From positions 1-46,762 of the forward strand of contig JBBECF010000012.1 in NCBI GenBank assembly GCA_040881945.1: a stretch of 46,762 nt of DNA, given 5' to 3'. The notes beneath the pieces were generated by a model. The model did not search any database and had not been told where the DNA came from. It saw only the letters and a list, made by a program, of their open reading frames with translations. Below are positions 8,974 through 16,989 of this stretch, in pieces. Positions within the stretch are counted from its first letter, which is position 1, and each line of letters begins with the position of its first letter. Origin of the DNA: JBBECF01 sp040881945 (lineage in GTDB: Bacteria > Pseudomonadota > Alphaproteobacteria > Dongiales > Dongiaceae). Made by a program: the position numbers and the translations under genes.

Positions 8974-9833
8974 CCGGGACGAGCCGACCGCCGCCCTACG
9001 TCATCGTCGTCGGCAACGAGAAGGGCGGCACCGGCAAGTCGACGACGGCGCTGCACCTCGCCATCGGGCTGCTCAAGGCCGGGTATTCGGTCGGCAGCAT
9101 CGACCTCGACGCGCGCCAGGGCACGCTGTCGCGCTATCTCGAGAACCGCGCGGACTTCGCCGCGGCGACCGGCCGGGCCCTCGACATGCCGGAGCACCGG
9201 CGCGTCGAACGCTCGACCGCCGCGACCCGCGCCGCCGAGAGGGCGGAGGAGGCGGCCCGGCTCGATGCGGCGCTCGCGGACCTCTCCGGCCGCCAATTCG
9301 TCGTCATCGACACGCCGGCCAGCGATTCGCATCTGTCGCGATTGGGCCACGCCGCCGCCGACACGCTGATCACGCCGCTCAACGACAGCTTCCTCGACGT
9401 CGACCTGCTGGCCGTCGTCGACCGGGCGCGGCGCGAGGTGCTGGCGCCCAGCATTTACAGCCGCCTGGTGTGGGAGCAGAACAACCGCCGCGTCGCCGCC
9501 AACCGGGCGCCGATCGACTGGATCGTCATGCGCAACCGGCTGACCCATATCGAGGCGCGCAACAAGCGCGAGATCGCCGACCTGCTGGAGCGCCTGGCCA
9601 AGCGGATCGGCTTCCGCCTGGCGCCCGGCTTCGGCGAGCGGGTGGTGTTCCGCGAGCTTTTTCCACGCGGCCTGACGGTGCTCGATCCGCCGGACGCGGC
9701 GGCGGGGGCGAGCCTATCGAACCTCAGCCATTTCGCCGCCCGCCGCGAGGTCGAGGCGCTGCTGCGCGCGATCGGCGTCGCGCCGGCGCCGGCATCGAGC
9801 GCCGGCGCCGCGCCGGAGGCGGTTGCGACCTGA
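8955..9833 (+). CDS. mipZ: Division-plane positioning ATPase MipZ
   Basis: 292 residues of the ParA/MinD superfamily. The deviant Walker A is GNEKGGTGKSTTA, followed by IDLDARQGTLSRYLENR, the Walker B region FVVIDTPASDSHLSR, then TPLNDSFLDVDLL, DWIVMRNRL and VFRELFPRGLTVLD. These match the alphaproteobacterial MipZ pattern rather than plasmid ParA. In Caulobacter MipZ binds ParB near the origin and inhibits FtsZ away from midcell. ATG at 8955 lies inside the end of the previous gene. It converges on the SPOR gene 28 bases downstream. The last 20 residues are Ala/Pro-rich and probably disordered. Confidence 0.9.
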   Translation: MEDPVLTGTSRPPPYVIVVGNEKGGTGKSTTALHLAIGLLKAGYSVGSIDLDARQGTLSRYLENRADFAAATGRALDMPEHRRVERSTAATRAAERAEEAARLDAALADLSGRQFVVIDTPASDSHLSRLGHAAADTLITPLNDSFLDVDLLAVVDRARREVLAPSIYSRLVWEQNNRRVAANRAPIDWIVMRNRLTHIEARNKREIADLLERLAKRIGFRLAPGFGERVVFRELFPRGLTVLDPPDAAAGASLSNLSHFAARREVEALLRAIGVAPAPASSAGAAPEAVAT

Positions 9834-9861
9834 CCGACCGCAACGCGGCCGGCGCCGGCGG

Positions 9862-11049
9862 CTAACGCTCGATCACCAGGCAGGACTGTTCACGCGCCGT
9901 CAGCTCCCGGCACAGCCCGTGCGCCTGCTCGCGGTCGTCGAACGGCCCGGTGCGAATGCGAAAGAATGCGCCGCGCTCGCCCAGGTTGGCGCGATCGACG
10001 CGCAGCTTCTTGTCCGAGAGGAGATCGGGAAAGTCCCGCTGCAGCCGGGACCATTCCTGCGTTGCGCCCGTTTCGGACTTGACCGAGGCGAGCTGGACGA
10101 GGAAGGCGCTGGCTGCGGCCGACGCGCTGGTCGCCGTGGGCTTCAGGGCGGGTGGTGGCGGCGGCGCCGCGTCCGACTGCGGCGTCGGGACCGGGGCGTC
10201 ATCGGCGTCGACGCCGCCGGCCGGCGGCGGCAGGACGATCGTGCCGTGGGGCGTCTTCACGACCAGGCTGAACTCGTGCTCGCCTGGATCGAGCGGCGCG
10301 GCAGGGATGAGGATCCAGTCCCCGATCGCGTCGGCCCGCACGGTCCCGATCGGCTCGCCGTTGTCGAGCACGATCAGCTCGGTATGCGGCGCCGCGCGGC
10401 CGGCGATGACGGCGTCGCCGCTCGGTGAGACGCGCACGACGTCGAAGCTCGGCTCTTCGGCGGCGGCCGGCGGCGCCTCCGTTGCCGGCGTTGTCGGCAC
10501 TTCGCCGGCGGTCGCGGACGGCGCGGTCGCCTCGGCGCCGGCTTGGGTCTCGCTGGCGGCCGGGGTCCCGCTCCGCGGGTCTGGCCCGACGTCGCGGACG
10601 ACACGGTCGTAGCCGTACCAGGTGCCGCCGACCGCCACCAAGGCGATCAGCACCACGGCGGCGATGGCCGCCCCGCGATACGGCGCCCGCGGCGGGTGGA
10701 CGACGCCGATGGCCGTGGCCGCCTCGGCGACCAGAAGGTCGGGCACGGGCGGCGCGACGATTGCATCCGATGGCGCCGCGGCCAGGACGTCGCGGGCCTC
10801 GCCCCGCCGGCGCAGGCCGAACGACAACAGGCTCCCGGGCGGGGCGGGCTCCTCGGTGGATGCTTGGGCGTCGGGTCGCCGTGTCTCGGCGGCCGCGGCC
10901 TCGGGCGGCGACGCGGCAACGGGCCGATGACCGTTCGTCTGCCGCTCCGGCGGCGCGGCGCGGCCGCGCGTCAGCGCGGCGGCCGGCACGGCGGCGCCCT
11001 TGCGGGCGAGCAGCGGGCTGGATGGCGCGGCGATATCGGGCTCGCTCAC
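9862..11049 (-). CDS. SPOR-domain inner-membrane protein with Ig-like segment
   Basis: 395 residues. A low-complexity cytoplasmic N-terminus is followed by one membrane segment (about 126-146), an Ala/Pro/Thr-rich linker, a beta-rich module (VVRVSPSGDAVIAGRAAP...DWILIPAAPLDPGEHEF) of the kind found before LysM domains in alphaproteobacteria, a Pro-rich spacer near 290, and a C-terminal SPOR domain (AFLVQLASVKSE to SCLVIER). SPOR domains bind denuded peptidoglycan at septa, so a periplasmic division or envelope role is likely. Its ATG overlaps the stop of the ParA gene by 4 bases, which ties the two functionally. The exact role is unknown. Confidence 0.85.
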   Translation of the reverse strand: MSEPDIAAPSSPLLARKGAAVPAAALTRGRAAPPERQTNGHRPVAASPPEAAAAETRRPDAQASTEEPAPPGSLLSFGLRRRGEARDVLAAAPSDAIVAPPVPDLLVAEAATAIGVVHPPRAPYRGAAIAAVVLIALVAVGGTWYGYDRVVRDVGPDPRSGTPAASETQAGAEATAPSATAGEVPTTPATEAPPAAAEEPSFDVVRVSPSGDAVIAGRAAPHTELIVLDNGEPIGTVRADAIGDWILIPAAPLDPGEHEFSLVVKTPHGTIVLPPPAGGVDADDAPVPTPQSDAAPPPPPALKPTATSASAAASAFLVQLASVKSETGATQEWSRLQRDFPDLLSDKKLRVDRANLGERGAFFRIRTGPFDDREQAHGLCRELTAREQSCLVIER

Positions 11050-11762
11050 GACGGCTCCCGCGCCTGCATCTCGGCGGTGACCGGCGTTCGCGCCTCGTCA
11101 CCGACCGCGACCGTCGCCGCGACCGGCAGCGGCCGGCGCGGCCGCCCGCCGAGCCGGCCGCCAATGTAGTCCCACAGTCCGGCGATCTCCTCGGCCGAGC
11201 GCGAGACGCCCGGCAATTCCATGACGGTGCGTCCGTCGACCATGCTGGCGGCGAAATCGACGCGCTGATGGACGATCGCCGGAGCCAGCGTGCCGTGCTG
11301 CGACAGCACCGTGATCGTCTCGGCGGTAATCCGCGCCCGCGCGGTGGCGCCGTTCACGACGAAAACCAACGGCTTGCCGAGATCCTCCACCAGCTCCACG
11401 GTCGCGCCGATCGAGCGCAGGTCGTGTGGGCTGGGCCGCGTCGGGATCAGCACCAGGTCCGACAGCCGAACCACCTCGGCGACGATGGCGCCGAGCGCCG
11501 GCGGCGTGTCGATGACCAGCAGCGCGATGCCGAGATCGCGCAGCCTCTCCACGTCCTCGGTCAGGCTTCGCGCCGTGCTGCGCAGGAACACCGGCGTCGG
11601 CGCCGCGCGCGCGTTCCACCAATCGGCCAGACTGCCCTGAGGATCGACGTCGGCGACGGCGACCGGGCCGGCGCCGCAGCGCTCCGCCTGGACCGCGAGA
11701 TGGCCGGCGAGAGTCGTCTTGCCGACGCCGCCCTTACGCGAGGCGATTGCCAGCACGTGCAT
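11046..11762 (-). CDS. ParA/Soj-family ATPase
   Basis: 238 residues beginning MHVLAIASRKGGVGKTTLAG, a deviant Walker A with the signature lysine, followed by VADVDPQGSLADWW and LLVIDTPPALG. It is the short chromosomal type without an N-terminal DNA-binding domain. ATG at 11762 follows GGGGAG. No parB is adjacent; the downstream partner is the SPOR protein, overlapping by 4 bases. This suggests positioning of an envelope or division component rather than plasmid partitioning (inference). It is clearly different from MipZ, 1.2 kb away. Confidence 0.85.
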   Translation of the reverse strand: MHVLAIASRKGGVGKTTLAGHLAVQAERCGAGPVAVADVDPQGSLADWWNARAAPTPVFLRSTARSLTEDVERLRDLGIALLVIDTPPALGAIVAEVVRLSDLVLIPTRPSPHDLRSIGATVELVEDLGKPLVFVVNGATARARITAETITVLSQHGTLAPAIVHQRVDFAASMVDGRTVMELPGVSRSAEEIAGLWDYIGGRLGGRPRRPLPVAATVAVGDEARTPVTAEMQAREPS

Positions 11763-11830
11763 GATCGGCTCCCCTTGAGTCACGCCCGGCGGCCGCGGCC
11801 TCCATCGATCCGACCCTGTCCTGTCAGCGG

Positions 11831-11854
11831 ATTTTACCCACAATAGGTTGTGGG
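11831..11854 (-). promoter_or_regulatory. Putative promoter and operator palindrome upstream of the parA-like gene
   Basis: CCCACAA-TAGG-TTGTGGG (11837-11854) is a perfect 7-bp inverted repeat with a 4-base centre. Directly next to it on the minus strand is TAAAAT (11836-11831), a good -10 element about 70 bases before the parA start. There is no T-run, so a terminator is unlikely. A repressor-binding operator just upstream of the -10 is the simplest reading. Confidence 0.35.
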
Positions 11855-11942
11855 CCGATTTCGAAAAACCTACTATGGCATGCGGTACAAGGGAAGCGCG
11901 AAAGACGCCGGCGGGAAATTTTTTTCGCCGCGCCCGGGCGGC

Positions 11943-12824
11943 TCAACCGCCGAGGAACAGGCGGCCCACCTGGGGATCGTCGAGCAGTTCGCGGCCGCGA
12001 CCGGCCATCGCCACCTGGCCGGAAACCAGCACATAGCCGATGTCGGAAAACTCCAGGCCTTTCTTGGCGTTCTGCTCGACCATGACGATGGTCTTGCCGT
12101 CGGTCCGTTGCAGGTCGGCGAGGATCTCGAAGACCATGTCGATGAAGCGCGGCTCGAGCCCGATCGAGGGCTCGTCGACCAGCAGCACCTGCGGCTCCAT
12201 GATCAGCGCGCGCGAGATTTCCAGCAGGCGCCGCTCGCCGCCCGACAGCGTGCCGGCGCGCTGCCGCCGCCGCTCGGCCAGGCGTCCGTACTTGGCGAAC
12301 ACGCGCTCGGCCGCTGCCTTGGCGTCGCGCGGCCGGTCGGCGAGATAGCCGCCCATCAGCAGGTTCTCCTCGACCGTCATGTCGGGGAAGACTGAGTTGT
12401 CCTGCAGGATGTAGGCGACGCCCGCGGATTTCAGCCTGTCGTTCGGGGCCAGGCGGGTCACGTCCGTGCCGTCGACCGTGATGCGGCCGGCATAAATGTC
12501 GGTGAACCCAAAGATGGAATGCAGCACGGTCGACTTGCCGGCGCCGTTCGGGCCGATCAGGCACAGCGACTGTCCGCGCCCGACCATGAGGTCGAGATCG
12601 TGCAGAATCTGCATCTTGCCGTAGCCGGCGCGCAGGCCCTCGACGGCCAAATGCGGCGGCCCGGCGCAGAGCGCGGCCAGGCGCGCGCGGTCGGGCGCCG
12701 CCGCCGCCAATTCCCCGGCTTGGCGGGCGACCTCGTCCACGGACATCGCCATCTCGACGCGGCCGAGGCCGTGGCCGTGGCTGCGCCGGCGGGCCGCGCC
12801 CTCCGCCTTCTCGTCGCCGATCAA
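11943..12824 (-). CDS. livF: Branched-chain amino acid type ABC transporter ATPase LivF
   Basis: ATP-binding protein with Walker A GPNGAGKST, signature LSGGERRLLEIS, Walker B VLLVDEPSIGLEPR and VEQNAKKG, where glutamine replaces the switch histidine as is usual for LivF. The start is uncertain. TTG at 12824 overlaps the livG stop (TTGA) behind a G-rich stretch and fits the tight spacing of the operon. ATG at 12752 would give 269 residues, nearer the family length. It is the last gene of the livKHMGF operon. The substrate may be any amino acid, amide or similar small molecule, since families with this architecture vary widely. Confidence 0.88.
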   Translation of the reverse strand: MIGDEKAEGAARRRSHGHGLGRVEMAMSVDEVARQAGELAAAAPDRARLAALCAGPPHLAVEGLRAGYGKMQILHDLDLMVGRGQSLCLIGPNGAGKSTVLHSIFGFTDIYAGRITVDGTDVTRLAPNDRLKSAGVAYILQDNSVFPDMTVEENLLMGGYLADRPRDAKAAAERVFAKYGRLAERRRQRAGTLSGGERRLLEISRALIMEPQVLLVDEPSIGLEPRFIDMVFEILADLQRTDGKTIVMVEQNAKKGLEFSDIGYVLVSGQVAMAGRGRELLDDPQVGRLFLGG

Positions 12825-13564
12825 TGCGCCCCCAGATAGGCGTCGACGACGCGCCGGTCGTTCCGGATATCCTCCGGCCGGCCCTCGGCGAGCAGTTCGC
12901 CATGCGCCAGGCAATAGATGCGGTGGGCCAGGTTCATGATCACCCGCATGTTGTGCTCGATGACCAGGAGGGTGATGCCGAGATCGGCGTTGGCCCGCTT
13001 CAGCCGCTCGATCAGGCCGTTGATCAGCGTCGGGTTGATGCCGGCCGTCGGCTCGTCGAGCAACAGCATCGTCGGCTCGTTCATCAGGGCCATGGCGAAT
13101 TCGAGCAGCTTCTGCTGGCCGAACGACAGGTCGCCGGCCGGCAGGCGCCGCTTGGCGTAGAGGCCGACGAACTCGAGCAGCTCCTCGGCCCGCTCGACCG
13201 CCGCGTCCGCGGGCCGCGCGAACATGGCGATCAGCCCCTCGGGCGCGTCCGGCACGCTGATCAGCATGTTCTGCAGGCAGGTCATGCGGCGATAGATTCG
13301 GGTCTGCTGGAAGGTGCGCAGCAGGCCGAGTCGTGCGATCTGCGGTACACGCAGCTTCGAGATCTCGCGGCCCCGGAAGCGGATCGAGCCGCCGTCGATC
13401 GGGTGATAGCCGACGATCGAATTGAACAGCGTCGTCTTGCCCGACCCGTTCGGTCCGATCAGGCCGACGATCTCGCCCTTGCCGACGCCGAGGCTGACGG
13501 CGTCGTTGGCGACCACCCCGCCGAAGCGCTTGGAGACGGCCACGACTTCGAGCAGCGCGGTCAT
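12821..13564 (-). CDS. livG: Branched-chain amino acid type ABC transporter ATPase LivG
   Basis: 247 residues. Walker A GPNGSGKTT, LRTFQQTRIYRRMT as Q-loop region, signature LSFGQQKLLEFA, Walker B MLLLDEPTAGINP, and switch histidine in VIEHNMRV. The C-terminal LAHGELLAEGRPEDI is typical of LivG. The ATG overlaps the livM stop by 4 bases. With LivF it forms the ATPase pair on the cytoplasmic side of the LivH-LivM channel. Confidence 0.92.
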   Translation of the reverse strand: MTALLEVVAVSKRFGGVVANDAVSLGVGKGEIVGLIGPNGSGKTTLFNSIVGYHPIDGGSIRFRGREISKLRVPQIARLGLLRTFQQTRIYRRMTCLQNMLISVPDAPEGLIAMFARPADAAVERAEELLEFVGLYAKRRLPAGDLSFGQQKLLEFAMALMNEPTMLLLDEPTAGINPTLINGLIERLKRANADLGITLLVIEHNMRVIMNLAHRIYCLAHGELLAEGRPEDIRNDRRVVDAYLGAH

Positions 13565-14547
13565 GGCCGGGCGCCGCCGTCCGCCTCTTCGACCCGGTGG
13601 CCGAACAGCTCGGGGCGCCGTTCGCGCAGCCAGCCCAGGATGCCGAGCGGAAAGAACAGCACGACGACGACGATGAGCAGGCCGAGGGCGACCCGCTGCC
13701 AGCCCAGCAGGTAGGTCCAGAACAGTTCCTGCGTGACGTGGAAGACGACGGCGCCGACCACCGGCCCCCACAGCGTGCCCTTGCCGCCGAGGATTGCCAT
13801 CAGCACCATCCACACGCCGAAGGTCGGCCCGGCGAAGGCCACGTCGCGCGGGTCGATGAAGCCGATCATGTTGCCGACGATGCCGCCGGCGATGCCGAGG
13901 AAGACGGCCGAGACGCACCACGCCATCGTCTTGTAGCGCGTGGTGCGCAGGCCCATCGCCTCGGCCTTGTCCTCGTCGTCGCGGATGGCGTTGATGGCCA
14001 GGCCGAAGCGGCCGCCGTAGATATGGCGCAGCGTCAGGAAGGTGGCTGCGGCGAGCGCGAAGCTGGAATAGTAGAACAGCATCTTGCGGGTATCGATGTC
14101 GCCGGGATATTGCGGCGTCACCAGCCCCGAGCCGGCGCCGATATAGTCCCAGCCGCTGGCGATCTCGCCCGCCGCGATGCCCAGGCCCAGGGTGCCGATC
14201 GCGAAGTAATGGCCGCGCAGGCCGAGGATGCCGGAGCCGAGAACGGCGGCGACGGCGACCGCCAGGATCGCCCCCAGCGCCATCCCGACGAACAGTCCGG
14301 GAAAATAGCCGAGCCCGGCGTCGCGCTGCACGACCGCGCACAGATACATGCCGACGCCGAGGAACAGAACATTGCCGAAGGAATTATAGCCCATCTGCCC
14401 GCCCATGATGTCCCAGGTGAGCGCGAAGCACACCATGATCCACAGGAACGAAAGCTGGGTCTTGAAGGCGGGCAGCAGCATCGGCGCGACCAGCGCCACG
14501 GCGCCGATCGCCAGGAGCGGCGCGAGCCTACGCGCAAGCGGGCTCAT
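13561..14547 (-). CDS. livM: Branched-chain amino acid type ABC transporter permease LivM
   Basis: 328 residues with about eight to ten hydrophobic segments. Family motifs include GGQMGYNSFGNVLFLGVGMY, LRGHYFAIGTLGLG and the coupling loop NAIRDDEDKAEAMGL. The C-terminal tail after LREFR-like basic residues is cytoplasmic and charged. It overlaps both neighbours by 4 bases, so it is surely in one transcript with livH and livG. It forms the inner-membrane channel with LivH. Confidence 0.92.
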   Translation of the reverse strand: MSPLARRLAPLLAIGAVALVAPMLLPAFKTQLSFLWIMVCFALTWDIMGGQMGYNSFGNVLFLGVGMYLCAVVQRDAGLGYFPGLFVGMALGAILAVAVAAVLGSGILGLRGHYFAIGTLGLGIAAGEIASGWDYIGAGSGLVTPQYPGDIDTRKMLFYYSSFALAAATFLTLRHIYGGRFGLAINAIRDDEDKAEAMGLRTTRYKTMAWCVSAVFLGIAGGIVGNMIGFIDPRDVAFAGPTFGVWMVLMAILGGKGTLWGPVVGAVVFHVTQELFWTYLLGWQRVALGLLIVVVVLFFPLGILGWLRERRPELFGHRVEEADGGARP

Positions 14548-15443
14548 TTCAGGTACTTGCGCCGGCGGCCCAGCCGCCGGTTGCGGAACACCAGGATAAC
14601 GACCAGCAGCGAGAACACGAAGGCCGCCTGGTATTCGGCGCCGAGCAGGAAGCCGGCGAAGTTCTCCGCCGCGCCCAGGCCCAGCGCGGCGGCGATCACC
14701 GCGGCCAGGTTGCCGAGCCCGGCAACGACCACGATCATGAACGAACGCACGGTATAGACCAGGCCGAGATAGGGGTGGACGATCCAGGTCATGATGACCA
14801 GCGCGCCGGCGGCGCCGCAGATCGCGGCGTTGAGCGCGAAGGTGGCGGCGTAGACGCGGTCGGTGTCGATGCCGAGGATGCGCGCCCCCCGCGCGTTCTG
14901 CGCCGTCGCCCGGATCGCCTGGCCGAGCCGCGAGCGCCGCAGGAAGGCAACCAGGCAGCCGCCGAGCAGGAAGGCGGCGGCGAAGGCGACCAGCTTGATC
15001 TCCGCCACCGTCACCATGCCGCCGAACAGGAAGCGGGTGCCGAGGCCGGAATCGACGGTTTGCACGTCGGCCCCGAAGACCTGATTGGCGAACTGCTGCA
15101 ACAGGATGCTGAGCCCGAAGGTGGCGAGCAGCGAGATGAACAGGTCCTTGTCGACGACGCGGTAGATGACGACGCGGTACAGCCCCCAGCCGACCGCGAA
15201 CATGACCGCGGCCGCGGCCGGCACGCCGAGGGCGGGATGATAGCCCGCCTGCACGACAAACAGCGCCACATAGCCGCCGAGCATGACGAATTCGCCCTGG
15301 GCGATGTTGATGACGTTCATCACGCCCCAGACCAGCGCCATCCCGTAGGCGGCGAGCGCGAAGACCGCGCCCACGAGGATGCCGTCGATCAACAACTGGA
15401 GCGAGAGGACCGGCGCCTGGATCAGCAGATCGAGGTTGCTCAT
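14544..15443 (-). CDS. livH: Branched-chain amino acid type ABC transporter permease LivH
   Basis: 299 residues, highly hydrophobic. The N-terminal region has the LivH hallmarks DGILVGAVFALAAYGMALVW and VMNVINIAQGEFVMLGGY, and the coupling loop is AIRATAQNARGARILGID. It is separated from livK by 52 bases containing a strong hairpin, while its stop overlaps the livM start. Its expression is therefore likely lower than that of the binding protein. Confidence 0.92.
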   Translation of the reverse strand: MSNLDLLIQAPVLSLQLLIDGILVGAVFALAAYGMALVWGVMNVINIAQGEFVMLGGYVALFVVQAGYHPALGVPAAAAVMFAVGWGLYRVVIYRVVDKDLFISLLATFGLSILLQQFANQVFGADVQTVDSGLGTRFLFGGMVTVAEIKLVAFAAAFLLGGCLVAFLRRSRLGQAIRATAQNARGARILGIDTDRVYAATFALNAAICGAAGALVIMTWIVHPYLGLVYTVRSFMIVVVAGLGNLAAVIAAALGLGAAENFAGFLLGAEYQAAFVFSLLVVILVFRNRRLGRRRKYLK

Positions 15444-15455
15444 GCCCGAAATGAC

Positions 15456-15486
15456 CGCGCCCGCCCCGGCGATCGGGGCGGGCGCG
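15456..15486 (-). terminator. Intercistronic hairpin between livK and livH
   Basis: CGCGCCCGCCCC and GGGGCGGGCGCG form a perfect 12-bp stem with a 7-base loop. On the transcribed strand the stem is followed by a TCATTT stretch, not by a clear U-run. It lies just after the livK stop and before livH. Such structures usually stabilise the 3' end of an abundant binding-protein message or partly terminate transcription. Confidence 0.6.
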
Positions 15487-15495
15487 TCTTACCGG

Positions 15496-16740
15496 TTAGC
15501 GCTTGTCCCAGGTGGGCGCCGGGTAGACCACCTCGGACGAGGCCCACTTGCTCGGCGCCACGACCCTGAACTCGCCCTTCTGCACCTGATAGAGCACCAT
15601 CGGCTTGGCGATGTTCTTGCCGGTGTCGTCGAACTTCACGTTGCCGTAGAAAGTCTGCATGTCGGTCGCCGCCAGGGCGTCGCGGACCGCCTTGGTGTCG
15701 AACGATGCGGCGCGCGCGAAGGCGTCGGCATAGACCAGCACCGCCGCCGCGGATTCCGCCGCCTGGTAGGGCGGCGCGTAGGCGAAGGTCTTCTCGAACA
15801 ACTGCGCGAAGTCCTCGGCCGACCCGAACCACTTGTCGGAATAGCTGAGCGCCCGGTCCCATTGCGAGGCGCAGACGGCGAATTCCGATTCCTTTCCGAA
15901 CTTGGCGATGATGTCGGCCGAATCGCAATGCGTCATGGCCAGCATCGGGACATAGATCTGGCTGTCGGTGATCTGGCGGATCGCCAGCGCCGGCCCCTTG
16001 GCGTGGGCGGAGACGATCAGCACGTCCGGCTTCACCGCCTTCACCTTGGTCAGGGTCGCCGACATGTCGTTGAGATCGGGCGGCAACTTGTCGTCGATCA
16101 CGAGCTGCATGCCCCAGCGCTCGACGTCCTCGACCACGCCGTTGCGCACGTCCTGGGAGAACGGGTCGTTCTCGATCGCGACCGCGACCTTCAGCGACTT
16201 CGGGTCGATCCCGGCGGCCGTCGCCCGTTCGCCGGCGAGGTTGATCGCCTCCTGCAGATACTGCTCCGAGGTCGACAGGACCGCGAACATGTACTGGTAG
16301 CCTTCGCCGAACAACTCGCGGTCGGCGCCGTTGGCCTCGACCATCGGGACGCCGTATTTCTCGGTGACCGGCGCGATCGCCTTGGTCAGGCCCGAGCTGT
16401 ACGGGCCCAACATGAATTGGACGCCGTCCTGGTTGATCAGCCGCTCGGCGAGCTGGGCGCCGCGCGCCGGCGTCGATTCGTCGTCGTAGTAGACGACCTT
16501 GATCTTGTAGGACTTGCCCCCGACCGTGACGCCGCCCATCTCGTTGACGCGCTGCACCGCCAGGTCGTAGCCGTCCTTGGTGTTCTTGCCGTTGGTCGAA
16601 TATTTGCCGGTCAGCGACACGGCGGCGCCGAGGATGATGGTGTCGCCTTCGACCTTGGCGGCGGCGGGGCCGTCGGCGACGAGACCGAATGCGGCCGCGC
16701 TCATCGCGACGGCGGCAAAATGCTTCAATCGATTGGACAT
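15496..16740 (-). CDS. livK: Periplasmic amino-acid-type substrate-binding protein (LivK/AmiC-like)
   Basis: 414 residues with a signal peptide ending near GPAAAKVEG, then a type I periplasmic binding fold: ILGAAVSLTGKYSTNG, the YDDESTPARGAQLAERLI region, FMLGPYSSGLTKAIAPV, and a late AAAVLVYADAFARA. ATG at 16740 follows GGGAG. It is the first gene of the liv operon, and its operon partners are on the same strand. Similar proteins bind leucine, amides, urea or aromatic acids, so the ligand cannot be told from the sequence. The 249 bases upstream form a divergent promoter region shared with the dehydrogenase at 16990. Confidence 0.88.
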   Translation of the reverse strand: MSNRLKHFAAVAMSAAAFGLVADGPAAAKVEGDTIILGAAVSLTGKYSTNGKNTKDGYDLAVQRVNEMGGVTVGGKSYKIKVVYYDDESTPARGAQLAERLINQDGVQFMLGPYSSGLTKAIAPVTEKYGVPMVEANGADRELFGEGYQYMFAVLSTSEQYLQEAINLAGERATAAGIDPKSLKVAVAIENDPFSQDVRNGVVEDVERWGMQLVIDDKLPPDLNDMSATLTKVKAVKPDVLIVSAHAKGPALAIRQITDSQIYVPMLAMTHCDSADIIAKFGKESEFAVCASQWDRALSYSDKWFGSAEDFAQLFEKTFAYAPPYQAAESAAAVLVYADAFARAASFDTKAVRDALAATDMQTFYGNVKFDDTGKNIAKPMVLYQVQKGEFRVVAPSKWASSEVVYPAPTWDKR

Positions 16741-16989
16741 GGGCGCGATCTCCCTGGTTCCTCGGAGGCGGACCCTCCTGGTCGTTCCCCCGACTGCCCC
16801 GCAGGTCCTCCGCTCGCGGAGCCCGAAGCGATAGTAAAGGTCTTTTCGGCCGGCGCCGCAAGCTTGTCGGGCATGGGGTCGCGGCGCCCGCCGCGCGGCC
16901 GAGATCGGCCCTCGCCAAGGGTCGCCCCCGCGGGCTAGGGTTGGCGCGCCGGCTCCGGCCCGGCGACGCAGGAAACGGAGGAGGTTGCG

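Noticed and set aside
16740..16989. Possible minus-strand promoter TACTAT with TTGCGG upstream for livK
   Set aside because: The spacing of 19 bases and the weak hexamers are not convincing in this GC-rich stretch.
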